Assembly (NCBI RefSeq): GCF_000092045.1
Contig: NC_007761.1
Location: 2,855,001-2,919,000, forward strand
Direction of reading: 5' to 3'
From: Rhizobium etli CFN 42
Lineage (GTDB): Bacteria; Pseudomonadota; Alphaproteobacteria; Rhizobiales; Rhizobiaceae
DNA length: 64,000 bases
Below the pieces are notes generated by a model. The model searched no databases. It worked only from the letters and a program-made list of their open reading frames with translations, and was not told the DNA's origin. The position numbers were made by a program, and so were the translations under genes. Shown piece after piece: positions 27,296-36,285 of this stretch (the first letter of the stretch is position 1; each line of letters begins with the position of its first letter).

Positions 27296-28510
27296 ATGAG
27301 CATTTCAGCCACCACGCCGGATAAGGCCATGTCACGAGCGCTGTCCCCTTGGCTCACCTTCCTTTTCGCCGCCGCCTGCGGGCTGGTGGCCGCCAATCTC
27401 TATTACGGCCAGCCGCTCGCCGGCCCGATCAGCGCCGATCTCGGCTTCTCCCCTGCCGCAACCGGCCTGATCGTCACGCTGACGCAGATCGGTTATGGCC
27501 TCGGCCTGCTTCTGATCGTGCCGCTCGGCGACCTGACGGAAAACCGCCGGCTGGTGCTGCTGCTGATCGCCGTCTCCGCCGTGGCGCTGATTGGCGCCGC
27601 AGTATCGACGACACCCGCGATGTTCCTCACCGCCTCACTCTCTATCGGCCTCGCCTCCGTCGCCGTTCAGGTGCTCGTGCCCTTTGCTGCCAACATGGCG
27701 CCGGATGCGACGCGCGGCCAGGTCGTCGGCAATGTCATGAGTGGCCTGCTCTGCGGTATCATGCTGGCGCGGCCCTTCGCGAGCTTCGTCGCCGAGGCCT
27801 CCTCCTGGCACATGGTCTATTACGTCACGGCAGCGCTGATGCTCGTGCTCGCCATCGTACTCCGCGCCAACCTGCCGGTTCGCGTGCCGAAAACGAAGCT
27901 CGGCTATGGCGAACTGCTGGGGTCTATGGCGCATCTGGCGCTGACCTCGCGCGTGCTGCAGCGCCGCGCCCTTTACCAGGCCGGCATGTTCGGCGCCTTC
28001 AGCCTGTTCTGGACGACGACGCCGCTGCTGCTCGCAAGCCCGGCATTCGGCCTGACGCAGAACGGCATCGCCCTCTTCGCCCTTGCGGGTGCGGCCGGCG
28101 CCGTCGCCTCGCCGATCGCCGGCCGGCTCGCCGATCGGGGCATGACGAAAATCGCCTCGACCATCGCCATGCTGCTCGGCATGGCCTCCTTCCTGATCAG
28201 CCATTTCGCCGCCGACGGCTCGCTCACCGCCCTGATCTTGCTGACGGGGGCCGCGATCATGCTCGATTTCGGCGTGACCACCAATCTTGTCTGCGGCCAG
28301 CGCGCCATCTATGGGCTGAACCCGGAACATCGCAGCCGACTGAACGGCCTCTTCATGGCCACCTTCTTTACCGGCGGTGCGATCGGCTCGGCACTCGGCG
28401 GCTGGGCCTATGCGACCGGCGGCTGGACGATGACCGCCTGGATCGGCTTCGCCTTTCCGGCACTCGCCTTCATGCTGTTCCTGACGGAAGGGCGTGGCAA
28501 CGAAGCCTAA
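27296..28510 (+). CDS. Major facilitator superfamily transporter (drug/sugar efflux type)
   Basis: A 404-residue inner-membrane transporter with about twelve hydrophobic helices. AANLYYGQPLAGPISADLGF in the first loop and the motif-A-like IVPLGDLTENRRLVLLL between helices 2 and 3 are typical of proton-driven exporters of the DHA1 type. Its last four bases overlap the end of the convergent HxlR gene. It probably forms a regulated pair with the preceding TetR gene. Confidence 0.9.
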   Translation: MSISATTPDKAMSRALSPWLTFLFAAACGLVAANLYYGQPLAGPISADLGFSPAATGLIVTLTQIGYGLGLLLIVPLGDLTENRRLVLLLIAVSAVALIGAAVSTTPAMFLTASLSIGLASVAVQVLVPFAANMAPDATRGQVVGNVMSGLLCGIMLARPFASFVAEASSWHMVYYVTAALMLVLAIVLRANLPVRVPKTKLGYGELLGSMAHLALTSRVLQRRALYQAGMFGAFSLFWTTTPLLLASPAFGLTQNGIALFALAGAAGAVASPIAGRLADRGMTKIASTIAMLLGMASFLISHFAADGSLTALILLTGAAIMLDFGVTTNLVCGQRAIYGLNPEHRSRLNGLFMATFFTGGAIGSALGGWAYATGGWTMTAWIGFAFPALAFMLFLTEGRGNEA

Positions 28511-28923
28511 CCATCGGCGGAATCAAAACGGGAGCGGGCGGCGCGCACCGCGTCATGGTTCGCTTCCGCCCAGTTCAAAAGCTGCGACAGCGGCTGGTAG
28601 AGCGAACGGCCGAGCTCGGTCATCGAATATTCGACGCTCGGCGGCTTGGTCGGGAAGACCTCGCGGGCAATATAACCATCCCTCTGCAGATCACGCAGCG
28701 TCTGCGTCAGCATGCGCTGCGAAATATCCGGAAGCATCCGCCTGAGCTCGCCGAAGCGGCGGGGCTCGGCCGCCAGCACCTCCAGCAGCAGCGTCGACCA
28801 CTTGCCGCCGATCTGCTGCATCATGTCCCTGACCGGGCAGTTGGAAAAATCGAGACCGGCGAGATCGATCTCGCGCCGCATACCCGACACCCTGTTCTTC
28901 AGACTGATGACCTTGCCGCTCAT
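28507..28923 (-). CDS. HxlR-family transcriptional regulator
   Basis: A 138-residue winged-helix regulator. The signature is NCPVRDMMQQIGGKWSTLLL with a Cys near the start of the domain, followed by RMLPDISQRMLTQTLRDLQRDG and the wing EYSMTELGRSL. HxlR proteins often sense aldehydes, quinones or oxidants through that Cys. It diverges from an NmrA-like quinone reductase gene 122 bases away, an arrangement like that of qorB-type genes in other bacteria. Confidence 0.92.
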   Translation of the reverse strand: MSGKVISLKNRVSGMRREIDLAGLDFSNCPVRDMMQQIGGKWSTLLLEVLAAEPRRFGELRRMLPDISQRMLTQTLRDLQRDGYIAREVFPTKPPSVEYSMTELGRSLYQPLSQLLNWAEANHDAVRAARSRFDSADG

Positions 28924-29045
28924 CCGCTGGTTCCCTTTTGGTAACGTACAGCCGAAAAACTGCCTCCTTTACACCGCGAAGTCAATTCCTATTCTAGTGT
29001 TAGTCTCTTTTTGAGACCACCATCAAACGCAGAAGGAAATGACGT

Positions 29046-29954
29046 ATGAGCGAAACCATCCTGGTCACCGGCGCCGCCGGACAGCTCGGCCAGCGTGTCA
29101 TCCACCATCTCATCGAGACCTATAAGGTCGCCCCCGCCAGGATTGTCGCGGCGACGCGTAGCCCGGAAAAGCTCGCTGAGCTGGCAAACAAGGGCGTCGT
29201 CACCCGCAAGGCTGATTTCGATGATGCGGCCAGCCTGGAGAAGGCCTTCGCCGGCGTCGACCGGCTGCTGATCATCAGCACCGACGCGCTCGATACTCCC
29301 GGCAAGCGCCTCACCCAGCACAAGGCCGCCGTCGCTGCTGCCGTCAAGGCAGGCGTCAAGCACATCGCCTATACCTCGATGCCAGCCCCGGACGATTCGC
29401 TCGTCATCTTCGCGCCCGATCACCTCGGCAGCGAAAACGCTGTCAAGACAAGCGGCATCGCCTACACGATCATCCGCAACGCCTGGTACCACGACAATTA
29501 CTTGCATGGGATGCCGCACAACCTGCAGGGCGGCAAATGGTACAGCGCCACGGGCGACGGCAAGATCTCGACCATTGCGCGCGACGACTGCGCCCTGGCG
29601 ATCGCAGCCGCCCTCGCCTCCGGCACTTCCGAAAGCGCCACCTATACGCTGACTGGCACTGAACTGCTGACCAACCGGCAGGTCGCCGCCACCGTCTCCG
29701 AGGCCGCCGGCAAGCCGCTCGACGTGGTCGACGTCAATGACGAACAGCTCGGCCAGGGCATCCGCGGCGCCGGCCTCCCCGGCTTCATCGCCGACATGCT
29801 GGTCTCCGCCGACGCGAACATCCGCGCCGGCAAATTCGAAGTCGTGACCGAAGACTTCACCAAGCTGACGGGTAAACAGCCGCAGCCGCTGAAGGATTTC
29901 TTCGTGGCGCATAAGGCTGCATTGACGGCCGCTGGCAGCGCTGGGGGCCATTGA
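29046..29954 (+). CDS. NmrA-like NAD(P)H:quinone oxidoreductase (QorB type)
   Basis: A 302-residue NAD(P)-binding protein of the atypical short-chain dehydrogenase group. The nucleotide loop is ILVTGAAGQLGQRVIHHL at 5-22. IVAATRSPEKLAEL and VDRLLIISTDAL follow, closely resembling YtfG/QorB quinone reductases. It is the only gene between the divergent HxlR regulator and a strong hairpin terminator, so it is probably a single-gene detoxification unit. Confidence 0.88.
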   Translation: MSETILVTGAAGQLGQRVIHHLIETYKVAPARIVAATRSPEKLAELANKGVVTRKADFDDAASLEKAFAGVDRLLIISTDALDTPGKRLTQHKAAVAAAVKAGVKHIAYTSMPAPDDSLVIFAPDHLGSENAVKTSGIAYTIIRNAWYHDNYLHGMPHNLQGGKWYSATGDGKISTIARDDCALAIAAALASGTSESATYTLTGTELLTNRQVAATVSEAAGKPLDVVDVNDEQLGQGIRGAGLPGFIADMLVSADANIRAGKFEVVTEDFTKLTGKQPQPLKDFFVAHKAALTAAGSAGGH

Positions 29955-29962
29955 GCACTTCG

Positions 29963-30082
29963 CTTATCCCTGCGCTTGCCGCAGGGATAAGGCTTTGAAT
30001 GAGAAATCTCATTGCCGCAAATGAGTCACTCGCGGGGCAGACGCGCCGTGGCTGGATTCCTGTGACAAGCACAGGAATCCAG
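29963..30082. repeat. Three hairpins in a row between qorB-like and pdxJ genes
   Basis: Hairpin 1 has perfect 12-bp arms CTTATCCCTGCG (29963-29974) and CGCAGGGATAAG (29980-29991) and begins eight bases after the stop, so it probably terminates the upstream gene. Hairpin 2 is AATGAGA-AA-TCTCATT at 29997-30012. Hairpin 3 has perfect 13-bp arms CTGGATTCCTGTG (30052-30064) and CACAGGAATCCAG (30070-30082), a motif common in rhizobial intergenic repeats. The two genes converge, so termination in both directions is plausible. Confidence 0.7.
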
Positions 30083-30187
30083 TGCGCCCAAGTCCTTGGG
30101 CGCGGCAGACTCAATATGCACCGTGCGTCTCACCGCCAGAACGTCGTCACTCGATCCCCCGCGAGGCGCTAAGGGCAACGACCTTCC

Positions 30188-30940
30188 TCAAACCTTCTGC
30201 CCACAAGCCCTGCAAAACCGCCGCACCGTTTCCGCCATGCCATATTCCAGCGCATCGGCGGTCAGCCCATGGCCGATAGAAACTTCGGCAAGATCGGGAA
30301 TGCGCTTCACCAGATCAGGCAGGTTTGCGACGGTCAGATCATGCCCGGCATTGACGTCAAGACCGATCGCCAGCGCCGCGTCTGCAGTCTTTCCCAGCGC
30401 TTCGAGGATGGGAGCCGCCCGCTCGGGCGCGTCGTAACAGCCGCCGTAGGGGCCGGTATAGAGTTCAATCCGGTCGGCGCCGACCACCTTGGCGATCTTG
30501 ACCGCTTCCGCATCGCCGTCGCCGTCGGCAAAAAGCGAGACCCGGCATCCCATCTTCTTCAGCCGCGCGACGACATCGGTGAGGAACGCCTGGTGTTTGC
30601 GGAAGTCCCAGCCGTGATCGGAGGTCGCCTGCGACGGATCGTCGGGCACCAGCGTCACCTGCTCGGGTGCAGCGCCGGCGCAGAGTTCGAGGAATTCCTC
30701 TGTGGGATAACCTTCAATGTTGAACTCGGCCTTCGGGAATTCGTCGTCGATCAGGTTGCGGATGACGGGTAAGTCGGAAAATCTTATATGGCGCTGGTCG
30801 GGGCGCGGATGCACCGTCAAGCCGCTGGCGCCTGATGCAAGGGCTATGCGCCCGAGGGTTTCGACGCTCGGCCAGGGCAGATCGCGCCGGTTGCGCAGCA
30901 TGGCGATGGCGTTGAGGTTCACGGAGAGCTTGGCTGGCAT
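30188..30940 (-). CDS. pdxJ: Pyridoxine 5'-phosphate synthase
   Basis: A 250-residue TIM-barrel enzyme that condenses 1-deoxyxylulose-5-phosphate with 3-amino-2-oxopropyl phosphate in vitamin B6 synthesis. [15 protein letters not shown] at the N terminus, [41 protein letters not shown] and [11 protein letters not shown] are family hallmarks. The length is usual. It is transcribed alone. Confidence 0.95.
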   Translation of the reverse strand: MPAKLSVNLNAIAMLRNRRDLPWPSVETLGRIALASGASGLTVHPRPDQRHIRFSDLPVIRNLIDDEFPKAEFNIEGYPTEEFLELCAGAAPEQVTLVPDDPSQATSDHGWDFRKHQAFLTDVVARLKKMGCRVSLFADGDGDAEAVKIAKVVGADRIELYTGPYGGCYDAPERAAPILEALGKTADAALAIGLDVNAGHDLTVANLPDLVKRIPDLAEVSIGHGLTADALEYGMAETVRRFCRACGQKV

Positions 30941-31371
30941 GGCGGATTATCCATTGGTCTCGGAAATGGGAGGCCACGCTTTTAAGCCAAGTGCCCGGCG
31001 ATGGCCAACGAGATTCGCAAATGAGTGCAACGCCGATCATTGATGAATCGGCATTACAACAGGGAGGAATGTACCAGGAATAGCAGTTCCCCCGGCTGCG
31101 AAGATGCGGCGGGCGCAGCGCGTGTTTTGCTTGAACCTTCGCGCAAAGCCTGCAAAGCGCCCCGTCGCGTTGCTATCCTATTTAAAAGAGATTATTTTTA
31201 GCACTTATAAAAAAGATCGTTCACGCATAACGTGGACATTGTGTCGCGTAAACGTAAGCCGCGTACTGCTTCTTTCTCCATGTAAGATGCTCAGAGGAAA
31301 CCCCACTCGCCGCGACCGGGAAGCAACTGGCAAATCCGCATGAGGTGCAACAAGATGCCCTAGGAGGGTTC
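30941..31371. other. 431-bp intergenic region with divergent promoters
   Basis: No gene seen. It must hold the pdxJ promoter and that of the MerR-LuxR gene. An AT-rich block (about 31170-31215) followed by CACG-CATAA-CGTG near 31222-31234 is the best candidate regulatory segment for the latter. A small hairpin GCCGAT/ATCGGC occurs near 31033-31054. None of this is decisive. Confidence 0.4.
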
Positions 31372-32064
31372 ATGCCAGACGGTTCCAAACGCCTGTTTGC
31401 TGCCGCCGGTATCGCTTCGGAGGCCCGGTCAAAATACCGGTTCCTGCCTTCGGCCGCGCTGCCGCCGGATCTACCGGAAGGTCCGGTGCCTATCGCCGAT
31501 ATGGCCAACGCATTCGGCGTTACGCACAGGACACTGCATTTCTACGAAGAAAAGGGATTGATCTCGGCCAATCGCATCGGCCTGATGCGGGTCTATGGCC
31601 AGGACGACGTGATGCGCATGGCTGTCATCACCGTCTGCCGCGAGACGGGCATGCCGATCGCGGTTATCCAGGAATTGATGGACGAGCTTCGCAAAGCCGA
31701 TTCGCAGGAATCGGCCGAGGCGATGTTTCGCGAGGCCTTGCAGGTCCGCAAGCGCGAGCTGACGGCCGAAATGTCGACGCTGCACCGCCAGCTCCAGCAG
31801 GTCGGCGACCTCCTGGATTTCGACGACGGCATCGAGACGCAGCCGCTCAATGACAATCAGGACAGTTCAAGCCTGACTGTGCAGGAACTGCGTTGCCTGG
31901 AATTGATGGCAGAGGGCTATTCCACCCAGCGCATCGCTCGGGCGCTCGACCTGAAGCATGACGAAACCAGGGATCTCGAAGCTGGAATCATCCTGAAATT
32001 CCGCGCCAACAACCGTTTTCAGGCGATCGCCAAGGCCGTCCTGCTCGGCATCGTGCAGGCTTGA
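31372..32064 (+). CDS. MerR-type regulator with C-terminal LuxR-like helix-turn-helix
   Basis: A 230-residue protein. After a disordered 38-residue N terminus comes a MerR helix-turn-helix (VPIADMANAFGVTHRTLHFYEEKGL, 39-63) with the wing R73-V-Y. A coiled-coil dimerisation helix (about 115-150) follows. Residues 168-228 then resemble a LuxR/GerE domain (LTVQELRCLELMAEGYSTQR and later NNRFQAIAKAVLLGIV), although the recognition helix is not canonical. The ATG at 31372 is preceded by GGAGGG at the right distance, so it is preferred over the one at 31345. Two DNA-binding modules in one MerR protein is unusual. The gene stands alone and the target is unknown. Confidence 0.85.
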   Translation: MPDGSKRLFAAAGIASEARSKYRFLPSAALPPDLPEGPVPIADMANAFGVTHRTLHFYEEKGLISANRIGLMRVYGQDDVMRMAVITVCRETGMPIAVIQELMDELRKADSQESAEAMFREALQVRKRELTAEMSTLHRQLQQVGDLLDFDDGIETQPLNDNQDSSSLTVQELRCLELMAEGYSTQRIARALDLKHDETRDLEAGIILKFRANNRFQAIAKAVLLGIVQA

Positions 32065-32135
32065 CGCACGGACAACGCCCAGATCGTCGCCACCGCCCCT
32101 TCCCAATCTTGATCGGAATCGCGACGCGATCGGGA

Positions 32136-33263
32136 TCAGCGCACGATCGTCAGCGTCTCCGCCGCGCGTGTGATCGCGGTGTAGAGCCAGCGTTCCCGCG
32201 TGTCGCGAAAGGCCCAGCTCTCGTCGAAGAGCACGACGTCGTTCCATTGCGAGCCCTGCGCCTTGTGGACGGTCAGGGCATAACCATAGTCGAACTCGTC
32301 GTAACGCTTGCGGGTGTTCCAGGGGATCTCACCGTCAACATCCTCGAAGGCCTGCTTGAGCAGCTTGATCTTCGCCGCCCCGCGATCCATGTCGTCATCC
32401 TCCGGGCGGACGAGGAGATTGATGCCGGGCTTCGTCGTTTCCTTGGACGAGGTCATCACCTGCCACAGCGAGCCGTTGAGCAGGCCCTTGGCCGGATCGT
32501 TCCGAAGACAGACGAGCTTGTCGCCGGTCTGCGGATAATCGGCGCTGAAACCCTTCAATTCGCGCAGGCGCTGATTATAGCGCCGCCGCGTCCTGTTGGT
32601 GCCGACGAGCACCTGGTCGGCACCCAGCACCAGCTGCTGCGTCACCTCGCTCTTCGGAATAACCTTCGCCGTTCCGTAATCGCCATACATCACCTCGTTG
32701 CCCTCGCGCACCTGCATGGCGAGCTTGATGATCGGATTGTCGCGCGCCTGGCGGTGAATATCGGTGAGGAGGTAATCCGGTTCCTGATTGGTGAAGTAAC
32801 CGCCGCCGCTAACCGGCGGCAGCTGGCCGGGATCGCCAAGCACCAGGATGGGCGTTCCGAAGCTCATCAGATCCTTGCCGAGGGCCTCGTCCACCATCGA
32901 GCATTCGTCGACGATGATCAGCGCGGCTTTGGCGACCGGGCTCTGCCGGTTGATCGAAAACATCGGCGCAATCGAGGTCTTGCCGGTCTCTTCGTCCTCC
33001 ACCGCTTCCTCGCCGCGCGGGCGATAGATCAACGAATGGATGGTCTTGGCGTTGGAGGCGCCGCGCGAGCGCAGCACCTGGGCGGCTTTGCCGGTAAAGG
33101 CGGCAAACAGCACGTCGCCGTCGACATTCTCGGCAAAATGCCGGGCAAGCGTTGTCTTGCCCGTTCCGGCATAGCCGAACAGGCGAAAGAGCGGCGAGCG
33201 CCCTTCGTTCAGCCATTTCGAAACAGCCTTCAGGGCTTCGTCTTGTTGCGGCGCAAATTGCAT
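32136..33263 (-). CDS. RecD/Dda-like superfamily 1 DNA helicase
   Basis: A 375-residue ATP-dependent 5'-3' helicase-like protein. Walker A is GYAGTGKT at 30-37, Walker B is ALIIVDECSMV at about 113-123, LVLGDPGQLPPV is motif III, and YALTVHKAQGSQWNDVVLF is the UvrD_C_2 motif near the C terminus, with TAITRAAETL last. It is about the size of phage T4 Dda, shorter than RecD2. It could serve in repair or fork restart. No phage or defence genes adjoin it. Confidence 0.9.
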   Translation of the reverse strand: MQFAPQQDEALKAVSKWLNEGRSPLFRLFGYAGTGKTTLARHFAENVDGDVLFAAFTGKAAQVLRSRGASNAKTIHSLIYRPRGEEAVEDEETGKTSIAPMFSINRQSPVAKAALIIVDECSMVDEALGKDLMSFGTPILVLGDPGQLPPVSGGGYFTNQEPDYLLTDIHRQARDNPIIKLAMQVREGNEVMYGDYGTAKVIPKSEVTQQLVLGADQVLVGTNRTRRRYNQRLRELKGFSADYPQTGDKLVCLRNDPAKGLLNGSLWQVMTSSKETTKPGINLLVRPEDDDMDRGAAKIKLLKQAFEDVDGEIPWNTRKRYDEFDYGYALTVHKAQGSQWNDVVLFDESWAFRDTRERWLYTAITRAAETLTIVR

Positions 33264-33346
33264 GATCAGACGACTTGGCAGGATTCGCCGCTTTTAGGCA
33301 AGGCGGAAACTTATACTGAGTGGCCGTTGGCGGCAGATCCTTGCAC

Positions 33347-34273
33347 TCACCTGTCCCAGCCCCGGTCCACGCCGCCTGCGCACATCGACGGGTCCTGCCC
33401 CATCGCATCGATCAGAAAATCCAGAACCGTCTTGACGCGCAGCGGCATGTTGCGTCGCGAGGGATAGACGACGGTGACCGGCAGCCGGCTCGGCTGAAAA
33501 TCCTTCATCACCGGGATCAGCCGGCCGACGGCGATATCGGGTTTGGCGATGATGTGGGAGAGCACCGCAAGGCCAGCCCCGGCAAGGGCTGCCCTGTGGA
33601 TGGCGACGGCGTTGCAGGCGGTAAGCCGCGGCGAGATCCTGACCGAAATGTCCTCCGAACCGTTCGAAAAGGACCAGGTATTGGCCTCGCCCGCCCTGTT
33701 GTAACAGAGACATTCATGATCTTTGATGTCCTTCGGTACGCGCGGAGGAGCCCTTCGCTCGAGGTAAGCGGGAGACGCGACGAGGAAGGCTGTCGTCCAG
33801 CCGATCCGCCGGCAGACGAGGCTGCTGTCGGCGACCGGGCCAATGCGCACTTCGAGGTCCAGTCGTTCCTCGATCATATCAGAGCCCTCCTCTCTGAAGA
33901 GCAGCTCGACTGAGAGTTTCGGATGGCCGGCGAGAAGATCGCCGAGCCGCTCGCTGAGATAGAGGCCGAGCGGCGCGGGAACGCTGAGCCTGACCTTGCC
34001 GGAAGCCATGGCGCCCTCGCAACCGGCGGCATCGCCGAGCTCCTCCACCGCTTCGAGGATCCGGAGCGCCATCGGCAGCATCCGCTCTCCCTCCGCCGTC
34101 AGCGACAGGCCGCTCGTCGTGCGATGCAGAAGTCGGGTGTTGAAGTGGCCTTCGAGGGCTGCAACCTGGCGTGAGACCGCTGGCTGCGTCACGTCGAGAT
34201 CGTGCGCCGCCGCCGAGAAGGACCCCGTCTCTACCACGCGCTGGAAGGTCCGTAATGCCGAAACGATATCCAT
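33347..34273 (-). CDS. LysR-family transcriptional regulator
   Basis: A 308-residue regulator with the standard N-terminal helix-turn-helix (GSFSAAAHDLDVTQPAVSRQVAALEGHF, about 18-45) and the LysR substrate-binding fold, of the type typified by single-copy regulators next to oxidoreductases. It diverges from the CMD/SDR/cupin gene run across a 131-bp gap that also holds two Rrf2-type sites. The run may therefore answer to two regulators. Confidence 0.92.
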   Translation of the reverse strand: MDIVSALRTFQRVVETGSFSAAAHDLDVTQPAVSRQVAALEGHFNTRLLHRTTSGLSLTAEGERMLPMALRILEAVEELGDAAGCEGAMASGKVRLSVPAPLGLYLSERLGDLLAGHPKLSVELLFREEGSDMIEERLDLEVRIGPVADSSLVCRRIGWTTAFLVASPAYLERRAPPRVPKDIKDHECLCYNRAGEANTWSFSNGSEDISVRISPRLTACNAVAIHRAALAGAGLAVLSHIIAKPDIAVGRLIPVMKDFQPSRLPVTVVYPSRRNMPLRVKTVLDFLIDAMGQDPSMCAGGVDRGWDR

Positions 34274-34351
34274 GACAGCGCCCTCATACTTTTGCGCATA
34301 GGCTTTATGCCGCCAGACTAAGCGAGAATGGCTTTACAGTCCAGTAATTAA

Positions 34352-34385
34352 GGATATCTTTTATCCATAAGGATATTAATTGTCC
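34352..34385. promoter_or_regulatory. Tandem GGATA-N5-TATCC sites, predicted Rrf2 operators
   Basis: GGATATCTTTTATCC at 34352-34366 is an exact GGATA-N5-TATCC palindrome. GGATATTAATTGTCC at 34371-34385 matches it with one change. The two centres are 19 bases apart, and the whole block is bracketed by TTAAGGA and TCCTTAA. It lies 20 bases before the CMD gene start. The same 15-bp motif occurs before the rrf2-type gene at 38296-38310. Confidence 0.75.
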
Positions 34386-34404
34386 TTAATTAGAGGAGAA
34401 TGAC

Positions 34405-34884
34405 ATGCCCCAGCGATTGAGCTACGCCCAGCAGTCCCCCGAGCTTTTCAAGAAATTCATGGAATTCAGCATGGCGCTGAAGAGCAGCGTCATCGACGAA
34501 AAGCTGCAGGCGCTCGTCGAGATCCGCGCCTCGCAGATCAACGGATGCGGCTTTTGCCTCGACATGCATGTGAAGCAGGCAAAGATCCATGGCGAGAGCG
34601 AACTCAGGCTGTATCACGTCGCCATCTGGCGGGAATCGAACTTGTTCATTCCCCGCGAGCGTGCGGCCCTCGCCTGGACCGAAGCGCTGACCAAGCTTCC
34701 CGAAGGCGGCGTTCCCGACGAGATCTACGAGCGGGTTCGGGGCCAGCTTTCCGAAAAGGAAATCTCCGACCTGACCTTCGTCGTCATGGCTATCAATGCC
34801 TGGAACCGCGTCAATGTCGGCTTCAAGACCATGCCCGGCACCGCCGACAAGGCATACGGCCTCGACAAGGCTGGCCTGAACTAA
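34405..34884 (+). CDS. Carboxymuconolactone decarboxylase family protein (AhpD-like)
   Basis: A 159-residue alkylhydroperoxidase-like protein. The redox motif is CGFCLDMHVKQAK near residues 50-62, with the CxxC pair and following His typical of AhpD-fold peroxidases. FVVMAINAWNRVNVGF is the helical C-terminal motif. It probably reduces peroxides in the cytoplasm. A strong ribosome site (AGGAG) precedes the ATG. It is first in a plus-strand run with SDR, cupin and channel genes, downstream of the predicted Rrf2 operators. Confidence 0.9.
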   Translation: MPQRLSYAQQSPELFKKFMEFSMALKSSVIDEKLQALVEIRASQINGCGFCLDMHVKQAKIHGESELRLYHVAIWRESNLFIPRERAALAWTEALTKLPEGGVPDEIYERVRGQLSEKEISDLTFVVMAINAWNRVNVGFKTMPGTADKAYGLDKAGLN

Positions 34885-34953
34885 CCCTCACAATTTATTG
34901 AGAAGATCCAACTTTGACGCTGCCGCACCCCCGGGAGCGAACGGAGACCTATT

Positions 34954-35709
34954 ATGAAAATCATTGTCATCGGCGGAACCGGCCTCATCGGTTCGAAAAC
35001 GGTCGAACGCCTGCGCAAGCGCGGCCATGAGGTGATTGCCGCCTCGCCGAACTCAGGCGTGAACACGATCACCGGAGAAGGGCTGGCGGAGGCGCTTGCG
35101 GGCGCCCAGGTCGTGCTCGACCTTGCCAATTCACCTTCCTTCGAGGACAAGGCGGTGCTCGAATTCTTCGAGACCTCGGGACGCAATCTTCTCGCCGCCG
35201 AAAAGGCAGCCGGCGTCAAGCACCATATCGCGCTTTCGGTCGTCGGCACCGAGCGCCTGCAGGAAAGCGGCTATTTCCGCGGGAAGCTCGCCCAGGAAAA
35301 GCTGATCAGGGCCTCCGGTATTCCCTACACCATCGTACATTCGACCCAGTTCATGGAATTCCTGAATGGCATCGCTCAATCCGGCACGGTCGGCCTGACG
35401 GTCCGCCTGTCGCCAGCCTATGTGCAGCCGATCGCCTCCGATGACGTCGCCGACGCCATGGCCGACGTGGCGCTCTCCGCCCCGGCCAACAAGACGATCG
35501 AGATATCGGGTCCCGAACGCGCTCGCCTCAGCGACCTCGTCGCCCGCTATCTAAAGGCGATGAATGACCCGCGCACCGTCGAGGCCGACGCCGAGGCGCG
35601 ATATTTCGGCGCAAGGCTGAACGATCAGTCGCTCGTCTCCGACGACAATCCGCGGCTCGGTTCGATCACCTTCGAAGAGTGGTTTGCCAAATCAGCCGAG
35701 TCGAAGTGA
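34954..35709 (+). CDS. NAD(P)-binding SDR/NmrA-like protein
   Basis: A 251-residue atypical short-chain dehydrogenase. MKIIVIGGTGLIGSKTVERL is the nucleotide loop. VVLDLANSPSFEDKAVLEFF and FFETSGRNLLAAEKAAGVK follow, and the substrate side has GIPYTIVHSTQFMEFLNG. Homologues of this type are commonly paired with AhpD-like or cupin genes. It begins 69 bases after the CMD gene. The substrate is unknown. Confidence 0.88.
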   Translation: MKIIVIGGTGLIGSKTVERLRKRGHEVIAASPNSGVNTITGEGLAEALAGAQVVLDLANSPSFEDKAVLEFFETSGRNLLAAEKAAGVKHHIALSVVGTERLQESGYFRGKLAQEKLIRASGIPYTIVHSTQFMEFLNGIAQSGTVGLTVRLSPAYVQPIASDDVADAMADVALSAPANKTIEISGPERARLSDLVARYLKAMNDPRTVEADAEARYFGARLNDQSLVSDDNPRLGSITFEEWFAKSAESK

Positions 35710-35775
35710 TTGGTTTGCCTCAGGACGCGGCCACTCGGGCGCGTCCTCTCCACCCCAGCAACAAAGGAGATTGCC

Positions 35776-36192
35776 ATGATCAGAGCATCAATCATCGCCG
35801 CCGCGCTCGCCTTTCTGGCAGCCACCGGAGCTTCCGCCCGAGACAGCAGCAAGTCTGCCAAGGTGACGCTCGTCTATGAGCACGAGCTGCCGAACGTACC
35901 CGGCAAGAGCATCAAGGGCGTGCTGGTCGAATACGGTCCCGGGGGCTTCTCTGAAGGCCATACCCACCCGGACTCGGCCTTCATCTACGCCACCGTGCTC
36001 GAAGGATCGATCCGCAGCCAGGTCAATGAAGGCCCGATCAAGGTCTATCAGGCCGGAGAGAGCTTCTCGGAAATGCCGGGTGACCGCCATGGCGTCAGCG
36101 CGAACGGCAGCAAGACCAAGCCCGCCCGCCTGCTCGCCGTCTTCGTCGTCGACACCAAGCAGAAAGAGCTGACCTTCCCGCTGCAGAACTGA
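35776..36192 (+). CDS. Secreted cupin-domain protein
   Basis: A 138-residue protein. The start is set at 35776, with AAAGGAG eight bases upstream, and gives a signal peptide (about 1-21, TGASA). The rest is one cupin barrel with GGFSEGHTHPDSAFIYATVLEGSIRS-type metal ligands (two His in HTHP) and YQAGESFSEMPGDRHGVSANG. Likely periplasmic. The family handles small organic molecules or acts as a sensor, and no reaction can be assigned. It lies in the Rrf2-linked run. Confidence 0.85.
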   Translation: MIRASIIAAALAFLAATGASARDSSKSAKVTLVYEHELPNVPGKSIKGVLVEYGPGGFSEGHTHPDSAFIYATVLEGSIRSQVNEGPIKVYQAGESFSEMPGDRHGVSANGSKTKPARLLAVFVVDTKQKELTFPLQN

Positions 36193-36285
36193 TGGTCGGT
36201 CCTTGATCGCCCGCGCACGTCGATGCTTGCGCGGGTGGCCGACATCCTAAATCATGTGCCGCCCGCACCTTCCGGAGACAGAGAG

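Noticed and set aside
27349..28944. 531-residue frame overlapping the MFS transporter and HxlR gene
   Set aside because: Arg/Pro/Ala-rich shadow; the transporter frame has clear helices and motifs.
31064..31078. Four-codon mini-ORF with a GGAGG-like site
   Set aside because: Too short, the ribosome site touches the ATG, and nothing downstream suggests coupling.
32136..33263. RecD-like helicase as a phage or defence gene
   Set aside because: No integrase, att-like repeats or phage genes nearby; base composition is like its neighbours.
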